From: Loxodes magnus
Lineage: Eukaryota; Ciliophora; Karyorelictea; Loxodida; Loxodidae
Assembly (NCBI GenBank): GCA_946699065.1
Contig: CAMPDV010000878.1
Coordinates: 62,001 to 126,000 of the forward strand
Length of the DNA stretch: 64,000 bases
Direction: 5' to 3'
Shown here: piece after piece, positions 50,431 through 63,634 of the stretch
Layout: the number at the start of each line of letters is the position of its first letter
Numbering within the stretch: position 1 is the stretch's first letter
Translations under genes and position numbers: made by a program
The notes under the pieces: generated by a model
The model's input: the letters and a program-made list of their open reading frames with translations, nothing else
The model's database searches: none
What the model was told of the DNA's origin: nothing

Positions 50431-53400
50431 TCCTTTATATTATGAACATTTTTTTAAAGAAAAACTTAAAAAAATGTAGGTTTTATTAAATTTAAACTTT
50501 CATTCTTTTAACAATAATTTTCTATTTCTTTAAGTTGAAATTATATTGTAATTAATTGTAATTCTATTTCTGCAGATATAAACTAATATTAACTTATAAT
50601 TATAAAAAATATATATGAAGAATTAATAAGAAATTTAGGTAGTTAATCTATCCTTTTTAAAACAATTGATAGAGCGAAGGATCATTTTAAATTAAATTAA
50701 GTTTTTGATTAGTTTTAAATGGGAATAATCAATAAAAAAGAAGTATCAATCTGATTTTTTAGCATATTTTCTTTTTCTCATTGCTGAATTACTTGAGATT
50801 TTTATATTTGAAAGGAAAAAAAAATTAATGAGCATTAAATAACAAGTTTTAAACTTGAAAATAGATTATTTTAGATTGTATAAGTCTTGTTGCTTCAGAA
50901 GTACTTTCTTAAAAAATTGCATCTATTATTAAAGGAAACTAAATTAAAAATTAGAATTAAAGTGATATTCGTATTGAGAGGCAGTTTATATAAAAAATGA
51001 AATATACTCAATAGCAAGAATTTCAGATAAATAAAGATGATAAGCTTTTAATTTGAACAATTAGTTGTCTTAATAAATATTAGTTTATCCTATTTATTTT
51101 AATTTTTATAGTTGCTCATTTTTGAATAATTTTCTTTTAAGTTTTAGAGGTTAGAAGCTAACTAACTAATTGATTAAGTTTATAATTACTCAAAATATCT
51201 AAAAGTATGAAATAATATTTTAATAAAGCTATCTCAGTCATTTTACATATATTCATTCAGTAAATATTCTATAGTATTTTCATAAAAAGTCAAAAGAATA
51301 AGCTAATAATGAGGATATTAATACTCCTTAATTTATAGGAAATAAAGTATATATCTATAATACTTGATGTAAAATGTTCATTATTGAAATAAAAGAGTTG
51401 TATTTATATGAAGAAACTTAAATAATAATAAATAACTTACATATTAAAAGAATAAATTTAGCTAAGATTAATTAATTTTGTTTTATTTAGATGAAATTGG
51501 TATATTCCTATATTTATTAAATACAATTTAATCCTTATGCAAATTTATTTTAAAGAAAATAAAGATATTTATTAATTAAAAATAATTATTAATTTTAATT
51601 TATTTTGAATCATTTTAGAGAATAAATAGAGTTTAATTAAAAAATATTTAAATTATTTAGATAATTGATTAAGAGGCAAAATATATTGATAAACATTATT
51701 AAATGTCTTTTTATTAATTAAAATTTATCTTCTAAATTAAATTTATTTAAATTTAATATTAATTTTTAATAATTCTTTCTTTTAAACATTTTTTGGATTA
51801 AAATTTTCTTTATTATATTTTTTATTTTTTTAATACGAAATTTAAAATAAATTATTATAAAAAAGTTTATCTATATGAGCATGATTTAATTTAATTTAAT
51901 ATTAAATGTAGAATAAAGATTTGAAGCCAAATATTTATAAATTAAATATGTTTTAGATTTAATTAAATTAAAGCAAATAGAGTTATATATCAATTATATT
52001 AAGCTTATTACATTTATTTTTAATTTTTAAATCTTTCATAAAAAATCTTTAATCCTACATCCCTAACTCCTCTTCTTTATAGAGTAGATATTAAAAATAA
52101 TTTAAGTGTAATAAATTTTTAATTTTTAAGTATAATTTATAAAAATGTTTTAGTTATACCTTCATATGTACAAAAGTTAAGATATAGCAAAAGATTATAA
52201 TCTTTATAATGAATTAAATAACTTAATTTTAAATTAATTTTAGATTTAACTAAATTATTATTTATATGATTATATTATTTAATTCTGTCGCTTATAAACT
52301 TTATTAATTAAGTTAAATAATTGAAAGCATTATAAAGCATATTTATTCTTTTAGTATTTTTTATATTTTATCTTTAGATCCTTTAAAATATTTTAATTAA
52401 TACCAATCTAAGCATTGTTTCATATGCTGCATTTCCTTTATTTAATATAATATTAATATCCTAAATAAAATATATATAAAATAACTGATTTATTTAATAA
52501 AAATATAAGGTATTTCTAAATTGTTTTTCTAGAAAGATAAATAAGTTATATATCAAATGCTACCTATAAAACATATTATTAAGCATAAGTTTAAATCATA
52601 AAGAAAATTTAATTTTTATTTGTTTATTTTAAGTTTTTAAATAAACAGAATTAGAATATTAAACTTTTCAAAAATAATAAAGCTACAAATAAATAAAAAT
52701 TAGCCTTATAGCCTTTAAAATAAATAAATATAGTATACTAAAGAGGTTAATTTATTTATAATTGTAAAGAATTATTATTATTCATTAATAAACCTCAATT
52801 ATATCTGAGTATATAAACTCATAAATAACAAATAGCAATAAATATACTAAATAAAAATATAGCAATTATATTCAAATTAGAAATAAGCACTAAATTTATT
52901 ATAAAATAAGAGTGCTATATTTAATTGAAATTATTCTTTAGCTAAATTAATAATTTCTGTAATGAGAAAAATAAAAATTATATAAAATATAAAATTATAT
53001 TTTAAAATTATCCTTATTCTCTTTAATTTTTATTTATACTAAACGTTTTTAATTTAAAATTATATTAAAATTTTTCTAAACATTAGATTTCTATTTAAAA
53101 AATAATAAAAAGAATGAAGAATTAACAACTTAAAAAATATATAATTTTAATTTTTAACTAAATAAACAATTAGTAATCATAGTTTGAATCATTATTTATC
53201 TAATTTTAAAGATTAGGAATTATAAAAATTAAAATTTATAATAAAAAATAAATAATTTGATATGTAATTTAAAAATACAAAATATTATGTTTTAGATTTA
53301 AATTTATTCTATGATATTTCATCTCCACAAGCTCAATTCCAGTTAATAAGTTATTTATAATTTAATATTATTTTTAATTAAATATCTACGTTTTCATTTC

Positions 53401-54552
53401 CAAAGTTAGAATTTAAGTTAAATCAGATATTCTAAACAAAAAAATAATAAGAGAAAAAATTTTGATTTCATTTAAAAAAAAGGAATTTATTGTTATTTTA
53501 AGATTTTTTAATATTCATGCAAATATTTTAATTATATAAAGAAAAAATCTTTTAATCTTATTATTTTTATTCTTTGTGATTTTTATATAATTATGCTCAA
53601 CTAATTTTGATTTTTATATAAATCTAGTTAAATATGTATTTCCATTTTAATTTTGATTTAGCTCATCATTAACATCGATTTTTTAACTAAAATTCCAATT
53701 AAAAAAATGAAGTTAAGGAATAATAAGCTATTGTAATTATAAGATTTAAGACTGTAAACAAATAATTTTTTAATTATCTAAATACTATATAATTTGAAAA
53801 ATTTAACTTCTCTTAAGATATTCTCTTGGTAATAAGTTTTATTAAAATTCAGATTATTTATTCCATTCAATTAATAGACTTTTTGATACGAGAATAAATT
53901 AAGAATTAAAAAATTTATTAATATAAAAGCGGAATTAATACTTCTATTATCTAAAGTTCCCACTAAAAATAAAGGAAGAGTTCTTTTAAGTAGAAAATAA
54001 TAAAAACTATTTTTATTTTTTAAAGGATAAGCAAGCTAAAATATCATAAACTTTTTAGTTATGATTTAATATTTTTTTAAATATTCTTATCTTAAAGTTT
54101 TAACTTAAATTTTCTAATACAATTTTTCTTCTATCTGTTAGTTACAAATTTCATTTTTAAAAGACTTAACTATTAGAGTATTTTCTTCTACTTAAAGAAT
54201 TTTTGTTTATTAGTAAAAAATCCATTTTATAAGTTATTTTGTAACTAGAATTTAAAAAATTTAATAATTCAAATATTTGATATTATAAATTATGATGCAG
54301 CATGCCTTAGATGGCTTGATTTTTGCATGACCTTTACAATAAATTCTAAATATTAGGTTTTTTATTATCTGAATTGAGTAAAAAATAAAAAATTCACTTA
54401 TTTAAAGTTCTATTTTATGTATAAATTTATAAAATGCTGCAAATTTGAATAAATAAATATACTCAACCAATTTATAAGCTACAAAGATTAAAGAAAAAAA
54501 TAAAAGGAGATATTTATAAAAAAGATAAATATAATTTAAAAAAGTTAGTCGG
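50431..54552. other. AT-rich region, no gene seen, unit B
   Basis: Counterpart of 32921-37046 with a few substitutions and indels (for example near 53150 and 53360). No gene supported. Confidence 0.45.
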
Positions 54553-55299
54553 TCAAAAATAATTGTCTAGAATTATCTTCATACAAAAAAATACGATTAT
54601 GAATAAAATATAAGTCACTGTTCTGACTATTAATTACCTTTACTTTATTTAATTTTTTATAATGTTGCTTTTATCTTCGTTGGTTTTTAAAAATAGTTTC
54701 TTTTATTTTTAAAATAGAATATTTTACAACTTTCTAAAGTCGTCTATTTTTACATTCCTAGATGTATGGCTTTTAGTTACAGAAGGAAGTTTTTGCTATT
54801 ATAGTCTTGGGTTATTTTTTTAATTCTGAAGAGTTAATTCATAAAGATTAGAGAATTAACTTCTTAATATTTATCTCGAAATAGATCTTTCTCTAATTAG
54901 CCCTTTGTCAATTTATTCTTAACTTCTAGGCTTATTAGATATTTCTCCATCTACTTATACCTGATTTTTTAAACTTTGTGTCTTCTACATTAAATTATTA
55001 GAGTCAATTGAAAATTTGTAATGAATCATTTTAGGTGTTCTGCCGGAGTATTTTTTGAAAAGTTAATTCCTTTTAACTTCTAAATAAGAAGAACTCGAAG
55101 GTTCATTATCGTTATTCTTAAGTGTTAATTGATCTATACTCGAACAGCCAATAAACCTTTATTAGTCAAACTATGAGATACTTTATGCTTCATCTTTACG
55201 CCCAAGCAAGCTCATAAAACTATTTCCATTTGAAAGTGCTTGATTTATTTTTTCATACATATTTTCCTTTTAAATCTGCTCTTCTACAATCGTCTCCAT
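54553..55299 (-). CDS. Unknown 248-residue protein, unit B
   Basis: ATG at 55299 to TGA 54555-54553, same 248 codons as the unit A gene. Three or so amino-acid changes (Lys to Met near residue 14; Tyr to Cys and Leu to Ile in the hydrophobic end) and no frame damage. Same Ser-rich, basic, hydrophobic-tailed layout; function unknown. Confidence 0.6.
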
Positions 55300-56899
55300 T
55301 TTAATTATATTTTTCTTAAGAAACGATATTAAATAATTATGACTACGTTGAATATAACTTTTAAATTTTGAAAATAAGCAGGTATTAAATCCCCTAAAGC
55401 TAATAAAAAGATGTTCTTTCCATACATTTTATAAATTTGTAATTCCTCTTAATTTTATGATTCATTTAGATAATTTTACTACCACTTAATTTTATTTGGT
55501 TATATTTTAAGTACTTAATAAAAAACACTATTAAAAAATATAATCTAAAGCGTTAATACTCTTAAAATTTATCTATGTTAAAAATAATTAGACTTAAATG
55601 TATCTCATTTAAAAATAGCAGAATAATTATAAGGATAAGTTTTCCTAACAAATTTGGTTATATTATATTTAACTTAATATAAGACTCAAAAATACATATT
55701 TGAAACAGTGTTTGAACTAGCAGCAGAAATTTAGCTAAATAATGATCTGATAGCTTTTTAACTAACATCAAGTTTAATTAATAAATTCCTAAACATAATA
55801 AAAGCAAAAAATTAGAGTGAAAATTCATAATAATAATGCATTGTTTTTATTTAAAAATAATTCATATTAGAATTAAAAAATGCTATATCTATAATTAAGA
55901 TATAAATCTAGTTATTTTCATAATTTAAATTATTTATTTATTTTTATTTTAAGGGACAAATTTTAATTGATTATTTAATGTTTTGACTATATATAAAAAC
56001 CCTCATATTCTATTTAATAATTGATATATAGATCTTTATTCATATATTTTATAGTGAATATTAGCAAACTTTTAGCAAAGTTGACTCACTTTTTAATTTC
56101 AAATGTATATGGTCTCTAGAATTTTCTAACTGATGTGAATCTAGTATTATAAATCTGAAAATATTAGATATCTCCTTTTTAAACAAATCTTTATCTTTAG
56201 TGTAGATAAGCATTTTAAGAATAAAAATAAAATCAAAAGAAAAAACAATTCTATTTAAAATCTTAATTATTTTTTATTTAGGGAGATAACCTTTGCTAGA
56301 ACTAAAGCAAAATTTTAGAAAAAATAGTTAAAACAAAATAAAAAGATTAAATAAATTTAATAAATCTTAAGCAAAGCTTAGTCTATTTATTATATAAGTA
56401 TAATTTGCTTATATTCTACACTGAAGCATTTCTTTAGAAATAAATTAAATTTTTATCACTATATTAAAAAATTCTTTGAGTATATTTACTAAATGTAAAA
56501 TTAATATAAAGATATGCTAGTGGCTAGTATATTTATGTTTAGTGCTTTTATTATTATTCATATACAATTTATTTAAAGATTAAGATGATGAGATTAAGTA
56601 GCTTCATTTAATATTTGCAGTAGTCTAATTTATAATTCTTTTAATTAAAAATAAACTTACTAAGCTTTTATCCTTTTATTTCCAGAGAATAATAGTAATA
56701 TATTCTTAATTTCAAATATCTAGATAATAATTATTTTTAAATTTTAAGATTGTATAAATAAAGCTAAAGTAATAATTTAAGCATTATATAAAATTAGATA
56801 TAATAAATTTTAAATAGAAATTATATTCTTAATTTATTCTTAAATCATTTTAGGAGAAATAAATCTAAATAACTAATATAAACCAAAAATAAAGAAATT
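55300..56899. other. AT-rich end of unit B
   Basis: Counterpart of 37794-39393. It ends in the AAATTATG that supplies the start codon of the unit C zinc-finger gene. Confidence 0.4.
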
Positions 56900-58897
56900 A
56901 TGCTATAGTTAAGTTAGTTTAGGTATTAAATTTCCGAAAAAGTAGGACTTCCTTTAAGTATAGTTAACTAAATACTTTTAGAATCACAGCAACTTTAAAA
57001 AGAAGAAAATTAGATCACAGAATAAAAAAATAATAAAATATTAGAACTTAAAAATATTAATACTATACAATAAAATAATTAAGAAGCAAATTATCTTCAA
57101 TAACTAACTACAAAAGACCAGGAGAAGGAAGTTTAAAAAATATAAGAAGATATTTTTTAGTGCTTCGAAGAATTTTTAAAAGTAGAATAAAAATAAGAAA
57201 GCACATATAGTAATAAAAAAAGACCAAGAAAAGAAATATAGTAGAAAGCAATAATTTTACCAGAAAAAGTAAAGCTAAATATAATTTCTAATTTAGATCA
57301 ACAACAACAGCAAATTTAAAATGCAACCTAAAATTAAGAAAATGATTCATCTCAAATAATTTAAAGCTAAGAATAAATTTAATTATCAAATAAAGAAATA
57401 ATTCACTTAACTAAAAGTGGAGTCGTAACTAAAGAGCCTGAAGAATTATTCGCCTGTATATATTGCGAATAAATCTTTAACGATGAAGTTTTACTTTCAA
57501 AACATTTCATAGATCGCCACGCTCAAGAAAAGTTAGATAATATTTTCTGTCCCTTATGCAAAGATCTCCCGTTTGAAAATGTTTCTTCATATAACACTCA
57601 TTTAGATCAGCATCAAAAACAAGGATAAAGTATAAAATACACTCTATAACAAATAAAATAATTTTAGCTTCCTTAAGCTTAAATACCCTCTTAAATAAAT
57701 TAAGTAGAAAAAAGTTTAAATACACAAAATAACATGAATCAAGAGATGAAAGGAGAAACAATAAAAGAATAAGACAAGAATCGAAATGGAGAAAAATCAA
57801 GCGATGAATCTACTCTTCATGTATTAATTAGAAAATACTAATGTGTAGAGTGTGAGAAAAATTTTCCAGAAGAAGAGTAATTTATTTTACATAAAAAAAT
57901 ACACGAAAAGAAAAATTTAAACTACAAGCTTAGAACAACCAAAACTTATCAAGAATTAGAAAGAGAAAACACTACGGTAAAATATGGCACCATCATTTAC
58001 AATAAGGACGACATTGCGGTCTATAAATGTAAAGAGTGTGAAATTTTATTTAAAACAAATTTGAAATTACAAACTCATTTCGAAAAGGAACATCCAAACT
58101 CCTAATTTAATAATATAAGATGCTCAGTTTGTAAAGGGTAATTTATTGGGAGAAAGAATTTACTTAGACATTTAACTAGACATTCGTTTAAAGAATAGAA
58201 AAAGTTAGAAATAATAAACTTAGAAGAGGAAGATTAAGCAATAAAGAAAAATAAATTAACATCTACTAATAATTCACAAGAAATTAATTACCTCTAAGAA
58301 TAAATAAAAAATTATATTTAAGATAAAAAGTAGGAAGATAAAAAAGAAGAAAAAGTAGAAAATATCAAAATAAATGCCCCACAAACTATTGAAATTGAAG
58401 AAGAAGAAAATAAGAAACAAGGAAGCAAAAAATAATATAAAGATAGCGAAGACTTAAATTAAGATGAAGAAAAGGTTAAGAACTACATATCATATGAAGT
58501 AGAAAAATAACAAATAGTTAATATTTAAGAAAAAAGAGAATTAAAAGAAGTAGTTTTCAAATAAAGTTATTAAAGTTTACCTAAAGAAATAAACTAGCAA
58601 GAAATAGGATTTTAGAAGTTCAGGAAAGTAATTGATTTAACTTAAAATAAGGAAAGAGTGCCAATTTAATTTAACTAAATAAGATAGATTAATTTTTAAC
58701 GATAGCCCAATAGATCATATGTTCCATTATAAAATAATAGATAAATGTTTTAGCCAAGTCTATAGCCGAGTTTTTAGCCTAATTTTTAGTAAAATTTGCA
58801 TCCAAGTTATATAAATTAATATCAATATAATTAAAATTAGCCAAGGTATTAGCATCAGAATATGTATTATCCCTATTACATGCCTCATTATCACTGA
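56900..58897 (+). CDS. C2H2 zinc-finger protein, 5'-truncated, unit C
   Basis: ATG at 56900 from the unit junction, 665 codons to TGA 58895-58897, no internal TGA. It is like the unit B gene but lacks two codons (AAT AAA) before the first finger, again in frame. One codon written TAA in A and B (40450-40452) is CAA here (57950-57952), with silent GAG to GAA next to it, showing TAA is glutamine. All five fingers are intact (CIYC, CPLC, CVEC, CKEC, CSVC). Confidence 0.75.
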
Positions 58898-61434
58898 AAA
58901 ATTATTTTTTGTTTTATTTAATTAAGTTTTAGATAATTTCTTTAAACAATTTTAGATTAATTAAATAAAAAGCCTTAAACTCAAAATTATTATAAATAAA
59001 TTTTAATAATTTCTGGAATATTTGTTGCAAATCCTGAGAAATTAAAATATACAAATTTTTAAATACTTTGACTGATTTTTATTATAGCTTCTAAAATTAA
59101 AATTATATAAAGATTGTTATTAATAGTTTTTGAACTTAATCATTTATAAATGTTTTTATTTTAAATGACTGCTAATTAATAAAAATTATAAAATCGAATT
59201 TTATACTTAAATGTTTTAATTATTATATGTGACTAAATTAGATTTTGGACACATAATTATAAAATAAAATATTCATCTAAAATTGTAATTTTAGAATCTT
59301 TTTTGGCTCAATAAATTAAATTTATACTCTAATCATTTAGATCTATAAACATTTTTTTATGAGTAATTTTGATTCAATAGAAAAACTTATAAAAACTAAA
59401 AAATAAAAGAGAAAATTTTTATTATTACTCTAAAGAAATTTTTTTCTAAAAATATTTCTCTACAAAGAATATTAACTAGTTATTTTAAAAAATTTTAAAT
59501 CATCTAAAATAAGATAAATCTTAAAATAAAAATCCTAGAAAATATTTAGAAATTTTTAATGTAATAAAATAGAAAAAAAATTTTGCGCAACTTTCAAATT
59601 TGATTTTTTTAATTATTTCTTGGTAAACATAATAATTAAAAAAAATTGTTAACAAATTTTTATATTTATTATTTAAATTTGATAAATATTCTTTTTTATA
59701 AAATAATTTCCATTTTCTCATCTATAAAACTTAAGCAGCCAAGATAAAGTTTTTACATAAGTCGACAATTTAAGTTCTGTTCTCTTTTTTAGTTAAAAAT
59801 TTTTATTTTATTCTTTTAAATAATTAAAAAATAAACTAGGTATAAGTTTTGGAATTTATGTGCGAAAAAATAAAATATTTAATAGATTTAAAAGTTTTAA
59901 TTTAATTTAAAATAATACCTTGAAAAATGATAATATCGTAAATTTATATAGTTCTTTCTCTAAAGTTTTTATTTAGGTTTTTTTATTAATAAATTTTTAT
60001 TGAAAATTGAGATTTTTATACTTAAAATTTAAAAATATTGTAATATTTTATGCTGATAAACTTTCGCTATTATTAAGGTTTAAGTAGATGAAAAATAATT
60101 ATTTTTAATAATCAAAAAAAGAACATGATATATTTGATTTTCTTACTAAAATGAAATGAGTAATAGAGTTATTTTATGATCTAGAAAATAATATTAGACA
60201 ATGTATTTATAATGTTAAAAATTAAATAAATAATTACTAAAAATCTAATATTTTAAAAAAGTTTGCTCTGATTTAATTTTGTTTTTGAAATTAATTTTGT
60301 TTTATCAACTTTCAAATTAAGAAAATACTTTTCAATAAAAATAAAGTTGATAACTAAAATATTATTAAGAAAAGATTATGATAATAAAATAAAGCAGACT
60401 TTATAATTAAAGAATTAAATTTATATTTAATGAAAAAGATATTTAATAATATTTAAGAAAGCTATACCATATAAAAAACGCAATAAAAGAGGATACATAA
60501 AATCAAGTATTAGATTTGATTTTGCCTGGTATAATTTGCTTAAGTAAACAAATTTTATTTATTAGATATTTTAAAAGAATTAAGAACTGAATTCTTAATA
60601 CTTCTAATATAAACTATCTTAGATTAAAACTTTACTCTTCTAATTAATTTTATAATTCTTTGTCTAAATTTATTTATTTTTAATCCTTCATTTAAAGGCA
60701 AACTAAAACAATAAGAGTTTCTAGATTTTTGTTAATGAAATGTAAATTAATATTAGTTATTAATATTAAAAGGGAACTATTAAATTAGTTAATAAATTTA
60801 GGTTAGTTTAATAAAGGCTTTTCTGATTATAAAGGATTAGATACTTTTAATAATTAATTATATGAAATATTTAATAAATATAATATTAAATATAAGGAAA
60901 ACTTTATAAATTATTATTATTATTTATGTCTAATTTTAGATATTTTTAGTAATGGAACTTAATGAGTAATTATGCTTAATGTAATATGCTAATTATGCTT
61001 AAATTAATTTTATTTTCTTAAAACACTCAGTCATTCTACTTGCTCTAATTCTTCTTGTAAAGGTTGTTTAAAAATTATTAAATTTAAGATTCTTGATAAT
61101 TCTAATTCTCATAAGTCTAATCATATCAAATTTATTTTTCTGTCCCTTTTCCTGAAGTATATTATTATTAGCAAATTATTAAAATAAGTCTCTGTAGTAA
61201 AGGCAAAAATGTGTTCAAATTCGTTTCAATCTTGGTCACATAAACAAGTTGCCCTTAATAAATATCAAAATGATGCTAAACAAATTAAGTTTAGAAATTA
61301 TAAGATTAAGTTTTTAGTTTATAAATGAAATAATTAATAAATAATAATAAAGCTTAAAACTTAAGATTCCTTTTAATATATTTTTATAATTTCCCTGTAA
61401 ACTATTTATTAGAGGTTTAAGTATTATTTTAATC
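58898..61434. other. AT-rich 3' flank of zinc-finger gene, unit C
   Basis: Counterpart of 23887-26414. Variants from about 59380 to 59850 agree with unit A rather than B, while those near 58950-59060 agree with B rather than A. No gene seen. Confidence 0.45.
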
Positions 61435-61506
61435 AGCGGGGTAGCGCAGTGGAAGCGCGCTGGGCCCATAACCCAGAGGTCGGTAGATCGAAACTACTCC
61501 TCGCTA
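61435..61506 (+). tRNA. Initiator tRNA-Met (CAT), unit C
   Basis: Third identical copy of the initiator tRNA gene, same hallmarks and trailing TTTT as at 26415. Confidence 0.95.
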
Positions 61507-62414
61507 TTTTGTTTCTCTTAAAATATTTAAAAAGCTAGTTTAAATATTATCATATATCTTGCTTTATAAAATTTAATTTAAATAGCTTTCAAAAATTTAT
61601 CTCTTTTATTATTTAGAAATTTTATGTTTATCCTAATTAATAAAATATAAATACATTTTCTTTAAAATTAAGAGAAAACTTTTATAAATTCTCTTAATTG
61701 TAATACAATATACAGCATTTCTTTTAAAAACATTATTGTATAGTGAAAAATATAATAAATGCTAAGAAATTGATGAATTAATTTAAAATAAAGATTTATT
61801 CTATAAAAATAAAATAATTAGTCTTTTCATTATCTAGTTATTAAGCTTTTTAAAATTATTCAATACTAAAATTTTTTTTATTCATTAGATTTAGTTATTT
61901 TAGGTTTATTAAGCTTCAAATAATATTAAAATGCATATCCTTCTTTTAATTATCTAATTAACAACTTTCAGATTATAAAATCTAACTTATATCATTGAAG
62001 TATACATATTAATAAAAATATCTAAGCATTTGATAATAAGTCTACTAATTAATTCAACAATTACTAAAAATATTTAAGGGAATATTAAAATTAAAAATTG
62101 AATAAAATAATAATTTATAAATATAAAGTTTACAGCTATACAATTATCTAAATTAAACTTAATCAAATAAAATATTTTTATTTTATTATAAAGTCATCGA
62201 ACTTAGGTTATACCCTTTATTTTTACATTTCTTTATTTATTTAATTTAATTTTTTGTACTAATTTAGAAACAATAAAATTAAAGGAAATATTATAATGTG
62301 GGATCTTCGTAAAAAATGAAAAAAAGTGAAGATGAAAATTTGTCATGGTAATTTATTATATCTGCTATTTTTTGATTCAATAAATATAAAAAAATGACAT
62401 CTAAGAAATAGCAG
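61507..62414. other. AT-rich spacer, unit C
   Basis: Counterpart of 26487-27394. Nothing further seen. Confidence 0.4.
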
Positions 62415-62638
62415 ACCATCATCGCCTTAATGAGTTGTTACATGCTCTTCTATCCAGAAAGATTAAATTCCGGGACCTGGAGAACGGACTCAACTATATT
62501 TTCAGTTTCGCGTTCGAGGTTGGTTTCCTTGCAGCGCAATGTAATTTTCTGTTGCTTTTTGGCCTCCTCGTAATTAAGCTGCGTTTTAAACTTCTTGCTT
62601 CCTTGGAACCGCAAAGAATTCCTTCCTGAAGTCTGTCA
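62415..62638 (-). pseudogene. Gag-like fragment, unit C
   Basis: Counterpart of 27395-27618, differing from A by a silent CTT/CTC and by TAA (Gln) to TCA (Ser) near the 5' end of the frame. The LSGQKSMQQLIK motif is kept. Confidence 0.5.
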
Positions 62639-62754
62639 TTTTTTTTAATTTTTTTTATTACTTTTCTTAAAGAAATATTTATTCGTTCATTTAATTAATC
62701 ATTAATCATTAAAATAACTATTCGCCTTCCGGATTAATTAAAGTTTTAAATGTA

Positions 62755-63198
62755 TCAAATTTCTGTTCCTGCATGTTCGTTCCTTGCTTGCTCTTCTTCC
62801 TTGACTTCTCTCTTTTGAATAATCTGAGTTGAGAATTTGTTTTCCAGATTTTCCCATTTCCCGATGGGAAGAATTCCTTCGCTCACTACTTCAGTTGCTA
62901 TTAGTTAACGTTTCTCCAGATATTCATTCTTATTTTTTCTATTGGGGACATTTTCGCCATAAATGTCAAGTGCTGTTGCAAATATAGCATCTTTTTCTTG
63001 CTCTAGGAAATGTCTTTCTTGTTTCTCTATTTCAATTGGAGTTCCTAAAGAAGGCTTCTACAGGTTTTCTTTTATTAATTTGAGTCTTGAATCTAATTTT
63101 ACTCAGTTTTTCTCGTCTTGCTCTTGTATTATTCAAATATCAATCTCTAAGTTTGCAATTTACTCATAAACTCCGACTTTAGCTCTTCGGTCTACCAT
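62755..63198 (-). CDS. Coil-rich unknown protein, unit C
   Basis: ATG at 63198, 147 codons to TGA 62757-62755, with the same two internal TGA codons as units A and B and the same replacements as B relative to A. Function unknown. Confidence 0.5.
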
Positions 63199-63634
63199 TT
63201 GGACTTCATATCATTCATTTAATTATATTTATTAAAAATACATAACTTAAAATAAAATTATTTTTTAGTAACTAAGTGAATCTAAATATGTTCTTTAGTT
63301 TAAAAAACAATAATGATAATTAAATTAAATTAAATAATGTTCGCCTTTCAGCTTAATGAAATAATTTTTATGATATCACTCTCATTCTGAAACTCTTAGG
63401 TCTTCATTATTGTTTGATTTGATTTTTTTAGTTTAGTTTCTCTTCTTCTTGTATCTTTGTTCATTCTAAAAATAATTATTTTAAGTCTTCTTTATTCAAA
63501 TATTACTAATGGATTTATTTTTCCCTCAATCATTCTTAAAATTAAGTTATTTGTTAATGTTACAATAATGAGAATAAATAATTTTTAATGCATATAAGAC
63601 AAGATAGATAAGTCAATTAACGTGATAACTGCCT

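Larger units (their letters stand above)
39414..56919 (+). repeat. 17.5 kb tandem unit B
   Basis: Second head-to-tail copy, 17,506 bp, running from TAGGTATTAAATTTCC at 39414 to just before the same word at 56920. Gene order matches unit A. Different parts agree with A or with C, as described under findings. Confidence 0.9.
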
